Positions 10,201 to 17,036 of a DNA stretch of 64,000 nucleotides are shown one piece after another. A program made the position numbers and the translations under genes. The stretch covers positions 6,145,501-6,209,500 of the forward strand of contig NZ_CP060131.1 of assembly GCF_014235185.1 (NCBI RefSeq), read 5' to 3'. Under the pieces are notes generated by a model that was not told the DNA's origin, ran no database searches, and saw nothing but the letters and a program-made list of their open reading frames with translations. Each line of letters opens with the position of its first letter. Positions within the stretch are counted from its first letter, which is position 1. The DNA comes from Pseudonocardia petroleophila (lineage in GTDB: Bacteria; Actinomycetota; Actinomycetes; Mycobacteriales; Pseudonocardiaceae).

Positions 10201-10671
10201 CGGCAGCCCGTCCGCGACGACGGGCGGGGAGCACCCGGGCAGCAGCGCCGCCGCGGCCGCGTCGCCGTAGCGGCGGCGGACCGTCGGCAGCAGCGCGTCG
10301 GCGAGGGGCTCGTGCCCGCCGCGGCGCAGCCGGGCCGCGACCCGCGTGCGGTCGGCGAGCGATCCGTGCTCCGCGACCACGGCCAGGGCGTCCGCGGGCA
10401 GGGCGGCGGCGCCCAGCGCGCGGGCCCGGACACCCGGGTGCACCGACCCGGTGGCCGCGGCGAGGTGCGCGGCGTCGCCCGCCGCGACCGCCATCGTGAC
10501 GGCCAGGCCCGCCGCGTGGGCGTCACCGACGCCGAGGTCGGCGAGCAGGCGGGCCCGGTCGGCCGGGTCCAGGGACCGGGCGAGTGCGACGACCTGGTGC
10601 GTGCGCTCGTCGGGGTCGAGCCGGTCGACCTCGGCGAGCAGCCGGGCGGCCGTGGGCGCGGCGGGGCTCAC
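7279..10671 (-). CDS. Large HEAT-repeat-like alpha-solenoid protein, last gene of the sbcD-sbcC-nurA chain
   Basis: 1130-residue protein of almost entirely helical, Leu/Ala/Arg-rich sequence with many degenerate HEAT-type helix pairs, for example RDVRIAVLTALRPWFGDDRV and EPDVARAALHALGRW. A low-complexity Gly/Pro/Ala linker sits at about residues 920-975. No enzymatic motif, signal peptide or membrane segment is seen. The GTG start at 10671 overlaps the stop of the nurA-like gene (GTGA); a longer upstream reading would run deep into that gene and looks non-native. Translational coupling to nurA/sbcC/sbcD suggests a scaffold or DNA/protein-binding role in the same end-processing machine. That role is inference; I do not recognise a named family. 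Confidence 0.8.
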   Translation of the reverse strand: MSPAAPTAARLLAEVDRLDPDERTHQVVALARSLDPADRARLLADLGVGDAHAAGLAVTMAVAAGDAAHLAAATGSVHPGVRARALGAAALPADALAVVAEHGSLADRTRVAARLRRGGHEPLADALLPTVRRRYGDAAAAALLPGCSPPVVADGLPELAHAVRRWGALVARHPQAVTAHAVAELEGRGTERRAVWWAGAGPLLGALVRRRPDAVLDLAERLLTGPLPPALLAALHRLLAVDGSRVVALLLADPDRVAQLGRSPLGRSARTRLAALPDADLGALLRASGPSHRLLLDVLRGLAPHRRAAVHDLAHAGRDRGLDLLGDDELALLPHARRHTEARRMLALVRDDPATTLRVSAWLPFPEARPVLEAATRGADASLRATGYELLVRAAAATGDPATVTAVLTGLRRIPNEQDPVRARVLGALARVRPELVEPAALPALDALVTAAVDARDTSGATRSALHHVVFGLLGHPWPDGSAVAAWALDAADRLGAWRHDALLGPALLALPRGRERAVVARVLPRLRSALRRGEPTAVLGLVAGLGRRARDLPELQALVAEATTVRDDHVQRRAVAARLDAPGTRLARAEELVARDRSLITLPPVLAVLARHRPARVLESAGRRLRGRFGTGAAWWLPDLTARDLRRWSPRQVEAHRGLLRRALADPGTVRHRRAAVAGLLAELAPTAVDDLLADPDVLVAEAALTGLGRAADPEAGIGRLLGGIATDRARVALPAAARCARDLPPARLAVLLPGPASAATVTARKELVRWQQAFRPEGALDTLLAAWPGGHRDVRIAVLTALRPWFGDDRVAALYAQAGEGERDLALAVLAAVPGRTAPALRPRYAALVRRITAHPEPDVARAALHALGRWVPWDPGARDALHDAVTDLRTTAVWSAAAGTALRPGVWTELPALLPAIVSTLLAATGTGPAQPGSGQPTSGQPAAAEPAADAATTDPATDPPGSGGARRRDRPAGQRLDRIVAGLAARGAVARRHPGPVREVAALLAADPATLPAAARLLAVLAAPGPGLADDLTALAALVADRPVVAAAVGPALETAAWPAADALVGVDVLVAVDGPAAGLLAVAVVARVGPRTGWTGDWLQRVDALRAHPDPDVRAAADGIVTAPE

Positions 10672-11645
10672 GCCGGGACCGGGACGCCCGCCGCCCGGCG
10701 CAGTGCGCGGTAGAGCAGCGCGGGCTCGCCCAGGCGGCGGCGCAGCGCGCGCTCCAGCCCGGCGATCGGGTAGAGGTTCTGCGGCGCCCGGGAGTCCTTG
10801 TAGGCGACGGAGGCGAACCGCGGGAGCGTCACCTGGCTGAGGTCGGCCAGCGCGACCACCAGCTCGGCGGGCAGCTCGCCGCCGCACTCGATCCGCACGA
10901 TCCCCGCCCACGGGGCGCCCGGCGGGCCGGGCAGCCGCAGGTACCAGGTGTGGCGGTGCAGCGCGCGGTCGCTCTCGGGCTGCTCGAGGCGGAACACCGG
11001 GGTGCGCCGTCCGGGGCCCAGCGCGGCGACGACGCCGTTGAGGTCGGCCGGCAGGTAGGTGCGCGCGTGCGTCTTGACCAGGCCGAGCGCGCGCGGCAGG
11101 TGCAGCCGGCCCAGCGCCCCGTCGACGACGACCAGGTCGTCGTCGTCGCCGTGCTCATCGCGCACGCCCGAGGCGACGAGGAACTCGGTCTCCTGCATCC
11201 GCGTCTGCACCGCGACGCTGAGCGCGGTGCCCGGGTCCTCCCCCGGGCGGCCGGACTCGACGCGCGTGCAGGAGTAGGTGCCCGCCGTCGTGACGACGTC
11301 GACGCCGTCGGCCGAGCTCGTGACCAGGCTGCGCCGGACGTCGGCGCGGACCAGGTGCGCGCCCTCGTCGGGGCAGCAGCACACGACGCCCGCGGCGTAG
11401 GAGGCGCACAGCGCGGGCGAGGCGACGCCCCCGCCCTCGTCGACCCAGACCTGCGCGTCGGTGCGCCGGACCCCGTCGACGAACAGCACCCGCGACGGCG
11501 CGAGCAGGCCGACCTGCGGGTCGATCGGCCCCCACTGCTCGACGGGCCGCTCCAGCCCGACCACGGCCTCGACCCGCGACGGCTCCAGGTCGGTGCCGAC
11601 GCTCGTGCCGTACGAGGGGTCCCAGGGATCGACGGTGAATCTCAC
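10668..11645 (-). CDS. nurA: NurA-domain nuclease-like protein
   Basis: 325 residues with the layout of NurA, the 5'-3' nuclease partner of HerA in archaea and some bacteria. Motif I is VLFVDGVR (Asp57), an acidic segment RMQETEF lies at 150-156, then LVVVDGALG (Asp175), then LGLVKTH (Lys191), and near the C-terminus NLYPIAGLERAL (about 290-301). The His that usually closes the last motif is not evident, so catalysis may be altered. The GTG start overlaps the sbcC stop and its stop overlaps the HEAT gene start. A HerA-type ATPase sits 5.4 kb upstream on the same strand, supporting the call. A family search would be decisive. Confidence 0.78.
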   Translation of the reverse strand: MRFTVDPWDPSYGTSVGTDLEPSRVEAVVGLERPVEQWGPIDPQVGLLAPSRVLFVDGVRRTDAQVWVDEGGGVASPALCASYAAGVVCCCPDEGAHLVRADVRRSLVTSSADGVDVVTTAGTYSCTRVESGRPGEDPGTALSVAVQTRMQETEFLVASGVRDEHGDDDDLVVVDGALGRLHLPRALGLVKTHARTYLPADLNGVVAALGPGRRTPVFRLEQPESDRALHRHTWYLRLPGPPGAPWAGIVRIECGGELPAELVVALADLSQVTLPRFASVAYKDSRAPQNLYPIAGLERALRRRLGEPALLYRALRRAAGVPVPA

Positions 11646-14600
11646 AGGTTCTCCCTCGTGACCGACGACGTCCGCTGGTCGCGCGCCACCCGGAACCGCA
11701 CCGGCACCCGCTCGGCCAGCGCCGGGACGTGCGTGACGACCCCGACCATCCGGTCGCCGCGGGCCGCGAGGTTCTCCAGGGTGCTCGCGACGACCTCCAG
11801 GTTGGCCTCGTCGAGGGTGCCGAACCCCTCGTCGAGGAAGATCGACTCCAGCCGGGCGGCCCCGCGGGCCGCGAGCCCGGACATCTGCGCGGACAGGGCG
11901 AGTGCGAGCGCGAGGCTGGCCTGGAACGTCTCCCCGCCGGACAGCGTCTTGACCGGGCGCTTCGCGTCGGCGTCGGCGTGGTCGACGACCAGGAACTCCC
12001 CGTTGTCGTGGGTGAGCGCGAACTGGCCGCCGGACAGCTCCGCGAGGCTGGTGGACGCGTCGGCCACCAGCGCGTCGAGGGCCGAGGCCACCAGCCAGCG
12101 GGGGAAGCCGTCGGAGCGCAGGAGGCCGCCGAGCATCTTCGCGACCTGCTGCGACTCCTCGGCGGCGTCGCGGTCGGCGCCGATCCGCGCCGCGGTGGCG
12201 CGGCGCTCGGCCAGGCGGGCGTGCGCACCCCGGGCCCGCTCGACGGCCGCGGCCACCGCGGGCCGGGCGGCCGCAGCGTCGACCGAGGGCCCGGTCCCGG
12301 CCTCCGCGCGCTCCCGCGGCCGCGCGGGACCCGGGTCGGTGCGCGAGGCGTCGGGCCGGGCGGGCGGCAGGTCCAGGTCGTGGGCGGCGAGGTCGTCGAC
12401 GAGGGCGCGCACCGCGGCGTCGCGCGCCTCCCGGGCCGACCGGGCGGCGGCGTCGGCCGCGGCCCAGGCGGTGCGCCGCTCGGCCGCCGCGCCGCTCGCC
12501 CACCCGGCGAGGGCGTCCCAGGCCGCGCGCAGGTCGTCGCCGGTGACGGCGGGGGCCCCGAGCGGCACCAGCGGGTCGCGCGCCGCGCGCAGCGCCGCCC
12601 AGGCCGCCCCGACCTCGTCGGCCACCTGCGCCGCGTCGCGCTCCGCCGCGCGCAGGGCGGTGCGGGCGGAGCGCAGGGCCGCGTCGGAGGTGCGCGCGGC
12701 GTCCTCCAGGGCCGTGCGCCGCTCCAGGGCGCGGGCGGCGTCGGCGTCGGACGGGGCGCCGTCCAGCGCGGTGCGCAGCTCGCCGAGGCGCGCCTGCACC
12801 GCGTCGACGGCGCCGCGCGCCTCCTGCTCGGCGCGCGCGGCGGCGGTCTCCTCGTCCCGGCGCTCGGTGGCAGCGCGGTCGGCCGCGTGCAGCGCGCTCC
12901 CGGCGGCGTCGGACTCGCCGTCGGCGGCGGCCACGGCGGCCCGGGCCGCGGTCAGTGCGCCGTCGCGGGCTGCGGCCTGCTCCGCCGCCCACCCGACGAG
13001 CGCGGTCCAGCCGGCCAGCACGTCGTCGTCGGGCACGGCGGGCGCCCCGAACGGCACCAGCGGGTCGCGGGCCGTGCGCAGCGCGGCGGCGGCGTCCTGG
13101 GTGTCGGCCCGCACGGCGTCGACCTCGCGGGCCTCGGCCTCCCGCGCCCGCCGCGCGGCGCGGACGGCGGTGTCGGCCTCGCGGGCCGCGCGTTCGGCCT
13201 CGTCGAGGCCCGCGAGCCGGCGTTCGACGGTGGCGGCGTCGGGTTCGGGCCGCAGCCGGTGCAGCGCGGCGTCGAGCCGGTCGGTCTCGGCCGCCGCCCG
13301 CGCCAGCGCCGCTGACGCGGCGGCCTCCGCGGCGCGCGCGGCGTCGAGCGCGACCGCCGCGTCGGCGACGGCCTGCTCGGCTCCCGCGTCGGCGGGGACG
13401 GCGGCCGGGGGCAGCGCCGCCACGGCCTGCTCGCACACCGGGCACGCCTGCCCCACCACGAGCGCCGGGCGCAGGGCGGCGGCGAGGTCGGCGCGCTGGC
13501 CCGCGGCCCGGCGGGCCTCGGCGTGGTCGAGGGCGTGCCGGGCCGCCCGCACCTGCTCCGCCGCCGCCGCGACGGCCCGTTCGGCGTCGGCCCGGGCCGC
13601 GAGCGCGGACTCCCGCTCCCCCGTGAGCGACGCCCGGTCGGCGTGCTCGCGGCGCGCCTGCTCCAGCGGGCCGCGGGCGGGGGCAGCGTCGAGGACCTCG
13701 CGGGCCCGGGCGTCGGCCGACTCCGCCGCGGCGAGCGCGGTGTCGGCCTCGGCCAGCGCGGCGACGGCGGCGCTGCGACGGCGACCGAGCGCGTCGAGCC
13801 CGGCGGGGACGGCGAGCGCGCGCAGCCCGTCGCGCTCGGCGACGACCCGACGGACGGTGTCGGCGGCGGCCGCCGCGGCCGCGGTGGCGGCGTCGCGGGC
13901 GGTGCGGGCGGTGTCGAGCGCGGTGCGGGCGTCGGCGGCGTCGCGGGCGGCGGTGTCGTAGGCGGCCAGCGCCTTCGCGTGGCGGTCGCGCAGGCCGGGC
14001 AGGTCGCCGGTGAGCGCGGCGAGCTCGGCGTGCCGGGAACGGACGAGCTCCAGCGGCCCGCGCTCGGGGGCCTGCGCCAGCGCGTCGCGGGCGTCGCCGT
14101 CCGCGGCCTCCGCCGACGAGTGGGCCGCGGCGGCGCTCGCGAGCGCGGTGGCCGCGGCGGACCGGCGGGCGTCGAGGTCGGCCAGCCCGTCGGGGGCCGC
14201 CAGTGCCGCGAGGACCGTGCCCTCCGCGCGGATCCGGGCCGCGTCGGCCTCGGCCGCGGCCTGCTCGGCCGCCGCCGCCTCGACCTGCGGCACGAGCGCG
14301 TCGACCCGCCCGGCCAGCGCCACGAGCGCATCGACCCGCTGCTGCGCGGCCGCCTCGGCCTCCGGCGTGGCGTCGGCGTAGCCGGTGAGCTGCTCGGCGA
14401 GGACCTCCGCGCGCTGGCGCTGCGCGGCGGACTCGCTGTTGGCCTCGCGCGCGATCTGGTCGTAGAGCCCCAGCCCGAGGATGCGCACCAGCTTCTCCTG
14501 GCGCTTGCGCGGCTCGGTGTGCAGGAACTCCGCGAAGTCGCCCTGGGGCAGCACGACGCAGGTCGTGAAGTCGCCGAAGGGCAGGCCGAGCAGCTCCTCC

Positions 14601-15010
14601 ACCGCCGCGGTGACGCCCCCGGCGCCGTCGGCGAGCGGGTCGGTCTCCTCGTCGACGCCCGCCGTGCCCGCCGGGTCGCGCAGCCGTTCCAGCCGGGCCG
14701 AGCGCACCGACACCGACCCCGACGCGGCCCGCCGCAGCTCGCGCGCGGCGACGTAGCGCGCCCCGCCGACGTCGAACACGAGCTTGACGGTGCCCCGGCC
14801 GGCCGTCGGCGCGAGCGCGAGCGACACCGTGCGCTGGTTGTCCCAGCGCGGCACCGAGCCGTAGAGGGCGAAGGTGATCGCGTCGATGATCGTGGACTTG
14901 CCCGAGCCGGTGGGCCCGACCAGCGCGAAGTACTCCGCGCCCGTGAAGTCGACGACCGTGCGCTCGCGGAACGAGGCGAACCCGTCGAGCTCCAGCAGGA
15001 CCGGCCTCAC
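11642..15010 (-). CDS. sbcC: Exonuclease SbcC (Rad50-like SMC ATPase)
   Basis: 1122-residue ATPase subunit of the SbcCD (Mre11-Rad50) nuclease, which opens hairpins and processes DNA ends. Walker A GPTGSGKS is at residues 32-39, followed by a Q-loop region (VVLPQGDFAEFL). Two very long Ala/Arg/Glu-rich coiled-coil arms flank the zinc hook CPVC near 522-525. The signature motif LSGGETFQASLALALALS is near 1021, with Walker B and D-loop IFLDEGFGTLDE near 1053. It starts at GTG inside a GTGA overlap with sbcD and ends in a GTGA overlap with the nurA-like gene. Complete and apparently functional. Confidence 0.96.
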   Translation of the reverse strand: MRPVLLELDGFASFRERTVVDFTGAEYFALVGPTGSGKSTIIDAITFALYGSVPRWDNQRTVSLALAPTAGRGTVKLVFDVGGARYVAARELRRAASGSVSVRSARLERLRDPAGTAGVDEETDPLADGAGGVTAAVEELLGLPFGDFTTCVVLPQGDFAEFLHTEPRKRQEKLVRILGLGLYDQIAREANSESAAQRQRAEVLAEQLTGYADATPEAEAAAQQRVDALVALAGRVDALVPQVEAAAAEQAAAEADAARIRAEGTVLAALAAPDGLADLDARRSAAATALASAAAAHSSAEAADGDARDALAQAPERGPLELVRSRHAELAALTGDLPGLRDRHAKALAAYDTAARDAADARTALDTARTARDAATAAAAAAADTVRRVVAERDGLRALAVPAGLDALGRRRSAAVAALAEADTALAAAESADARAREVLDAAPARGPLEQARREHADRASLTGERESALAARADAERAVAAAAEQVRAARHALDHAEARRAAGQRADLAAALRPALVVGQACPVCEQAVAALPPAAVPADAGAEQAVADAAVALDAARAAEAAASAALARAAAETDRLDAALHRLRPEPDAATVERRLAGLDEAERAAREADTAVRAARRAREAEAREVDAVRADTQDAAAALRTARDPLVPFGAPAVPDDDVLAGWTALVGWAAEQAAARDGALTAARAAVAAADGESDAAGSALHAADRAATERRDEETAAARAEQEARGAVDAVQARLGELRTALDGAPSDADAARALERRTALEDAARTSDAALRSARTALRAAERDAAQVADEVGAAWAALRAARDPLVPLGAPAVTGDDLRAAWDALAGWASGAAAERRTAWAAADAAARSAREARDAAVRALVDDLAAHDLDLPPARPDASRTDPGPARPRERAEAGTGPSVDAAAARPAVAAAVERARGAHARLAERRATAARIGADRDAAEESQQVAKMLGGLLRSDGFPRWLVASALDALVADASTSLAELSGGQFALTHDNGEFLVVDHADADAKRPVKTLSGGETFQASLALALALSAQMSGLAARGAARLESIFLDEGFGTLDEANLEVVASTLENLAARGDRMVGVVTHVPALAERVPVRFRVARDQRTSSVTRENL

Positions 15011-16161
15011 GAGGAGATCCGGTCGTGCAGCGTGCGGAACAGCGACTCGACCCGCGGATCGGCGACGCCGCGCGTGCCCAGGTACTCGGAGAACAGCTCG
15101 GCCGGGCTCCGCTCGGCGCCCCCGCCCGACGGCCGCGACGCCTCGGGGACCGCGGCGAAGTCCGGGTCGATCCGCACCTCCAGCGCGTTCGGCAGCACCG
15201 CCGTGACCTCCTCCCGCAGCCCGGCCCGCGCGGGTTCGGTCACCCACACCCTCAGCCAGTCGTCGCCGACGGTGGCAGAGAGCACCGACAGTTCCGCGAC
15301 GGTGCCGCGCACGGTGCGCAGCCGCCGGCCCGACGTGACGGGGATGTCGGTGATCCGCGCCGGCGTCGTCGGGGTGGCCTCGACCAGGCAGACGACGGGC
15401 TCGTTCTCCTGCTCGCCGAAGTCGACGGCGAGCGGCGCACCCGAGTAGTGGACGGGGCACGGGGCCTCCATCCGCTGGCGGCGGTGCAGGTGCCCGAGCG
15501 CGACGTAGTGCGCCTCGATGGGGAAGATGCCGGCGGGAACGGCGTACTCGAAGATCGACTGCGCGGTGCGCTCCCCGCCGCCGAACCGCCCGTTGAGCAC
15601 GGTCAGGTGGGCCATGACCAGGTTGACCGCGCCGTCCTCGAAGCCCGCGGTGAGGGTGCCGAGGACGTCGCGCAGGTTCTGGTCGTAGGCGTTCGTGTTC
15701 TCCCCCGCGGTCTGCGCGACGAGATCGGCCGCGCGCACCGCGTAGCGCTGCGACAGGAACGGCAGGACGGCGACGTTGACCCGCTCCCCGGTGGAGCGGG
15801 CGGTGAAGCCGACGACACCGCCCTTGTCGGCCGTGCGCACCTCCCCCACCAGCGTGATCCCGGCCTCCTGGGCCAGCGGGCGGTAGGCGTCCAGGGCCCG
15901 GGCGTGGTCGTGGTTGCCCGCGATCGCGACGACCTGCGTGCCGTCCCTGGCCAGCCCCATCAGCGTGCGGATGACGAGCTTCTGCGCCTCCGCCGACGGG
16001 GCCGCGGTGTCGTAGAGGTCGCCCGCGACGAGCACGGCGTCGACCTGCTGCTCCCGCGCGATCGTGACGATCTCGCGCAGCACCTGCTCCTGCTCCTCGA
16101 GCCGCGAGTGGCCCTTCAGCGTCTTGCCGACGTGCCAGTCGGCGGTGTGCAGGAAGCGCAT
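15007..16161 (-). CDS. sbcD: Exonuclease SbcD (Mre11-like nuclease)
   Basis: 384-residue calcineurin-like phosphoesterase, the nuclease subunit of SbcCD. Metal-binding motifs occur in the expected order: TADWHVGK at the N-terminus, AGDLYDTA, AGNHDHAR, MAHLTV and GHLHRRQ. The C-terminal capping region is present and the length matches the family. ATG 16161 is the natural start, with the MRFLHTADWH opening typical of SbcD. First gene of the four-gene minus-strand chain; the promoter must lie in the 63-bp gap shared with the divergent VOC gene. Confidence 0.96.
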   Translation of the reverse strand: MRFLHTADWHVGKTLKGHSRLEEQEQVLREIVTIAREQQVDAVLVAGDLYDTAAPSAEAQKLVIRTLMGLARDGTQVVAIAGNHDHARALDAYRPLAQEAGITLVGEVRTADKGGVVGFTARSTGERVNVAVLPFLSQRYAVRAADLVAQTAGENTNAYDQNLRDVLGTLTAGFEDGAVNLVMAHLTVLNGRFGGGERTAQSIFEYAVPAGIFPIEAHYVALGHLHRRQRMEAPCPVHYSGAPLAVDFGEQENEPVVCLVEATPTTPARITDIPVTSGRRLRTVRGTVAELSVLSATVGDDWLRVWVTEPARAGLREEVTAVLPNALEVRIDPDFAAVPEASRPSGGGAERSPAELFSEYLGTRGVADPRVESLFRTLHDRISS

Positions 16162-16224
16162 GGGCCGACGATTCCACCCGACGGCCGACGCGTTCTGTCG
16201 GGGGTCGGTGCCACCCTCTCCGCC

Positions 16225-16995
16225 ATGAGCACACGAGACACCGCATGGCCCGCCGGCACCCCCTGCTGGGTCGACATCGCCGTTCCCGACCTGCCCGCCG
16301 CCACCGCCTTCTACGGCGCGGTGCTGGGGTGGGAGTTCGTCGACACCGGGGAGGAGTTCGGCCACTACACGCTCGCGCAGGTCGGCGGCCGCAGCGCCGC
16401 CGCGATCGCTCCCGTCCAGCCCGGCCAACCGCCGGGGTCCACCCTCTACCTGGCCAGCGACGACGTCGACACCACCGCGAAGCTGGTGACCGAGCACGGC
16501 GGCACGGTCGCCGTCGAGCCGTTCGACGTCCCCGGCACGGGGCGGATGGCCGTCGCGTTCGACGCCGCGGGCGGCGCGTTCGGCATCTGGCAGGCGGCCG
16601 GGATGATCGGGGCCGAGGTCTACAACGAACCCGGTTCGCTGATCTGGGAGGACGCCCGGCTCACCGACGCCGGGGCCGGCCAGGAGTTCTACGCGTCGGT
16701 CTTCGGCTGGACCTACGGCTCCGTCCCCGGCGCCCCCGAGGACTACGCCGTCTTCTCCGTCGGCGGCGAGATCGCGGGCGGCATCGGCGGCATGATGGGC
16801 GCCCCCGAGGGCACCCCGAGCCACTGGCTCGTCTACTTCATGGCCGCCGACGTCGACGCGGCGCTGGCCGCGGTCACCTCGGGCGGCGGCACGGTGCTCA
16901 GCGACGCCGTCGACACCCCCTTCGGCCGCATGGGCGTCGTGGCGGACCCCTTCGGCACCGCGTTCGCCCTGCACGGAGGGATGCCGCAGTCATGA
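16225..16995 (+). CDS. VOC (glyoxalase/bleomycin resistance-like) family protein, two domains
   Basis: 256-residue protein made of two tandem vicinal-oxygen-chelate domains: residues about 10-125 (PCWVDIAVPDLPAATAFYGAVLGWEF onward) and 130-255 (a second FYASVFGWTY unit). Such two-domain proteins are common in actinobacteria and are often labelled hydroxylase-like; the substrate cannot be told from sequence. It lies on the opposite strand between herA and sbcD, so it interrupts the otherwise one-directional DNA-repair block and is probably unrelated to it. No obvious ribosome binding site precedes the ATG. Confidence 0.88.
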   Translation: MSTRDTAWPAGTPCWVDIAVPDLPAATAFYGAVLGWEFVDTGEEFGHYTLAQVGGRSAAAIAPVQPGQPPGSTLYLASDDVDTTAKLVTEHGGTVAVEPFDVPGTGRMAVAFDAAGGAFGIWQAAGMIGAEVYNEPGSLIWEDARLTDAGAGQEFYASVFGWTYGSVPGAPEDYAVFSVGGEIAGGIGGMMGAPEGTPSHWLVYFMAADVDAALAAVTSGGGTVLSDAVDTPFGRMGVVADPFGTAFALHGGMPQS

Positions 16996-17036
16996 CCCCG
17001 GCGCCCGGGCCGGGACGCGGCCGTGCGCGAGCCCCG

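Noticed and set aside
6994-10713. Plus-strand open frame opposite the HEAT-like gene
   Set aside because: The predicted protein is Gly/Arg/Gln/Pro-rich without structure, while the minus-strand frame has amphipathic helix repeats and an overlap-coupled start.
16225-16995. VOC gene as a sixth component of the repair block
   Set aside because: Opposite strand, no coupling to neighbours, and a common metabolic fold; adjacency alone is not enough.
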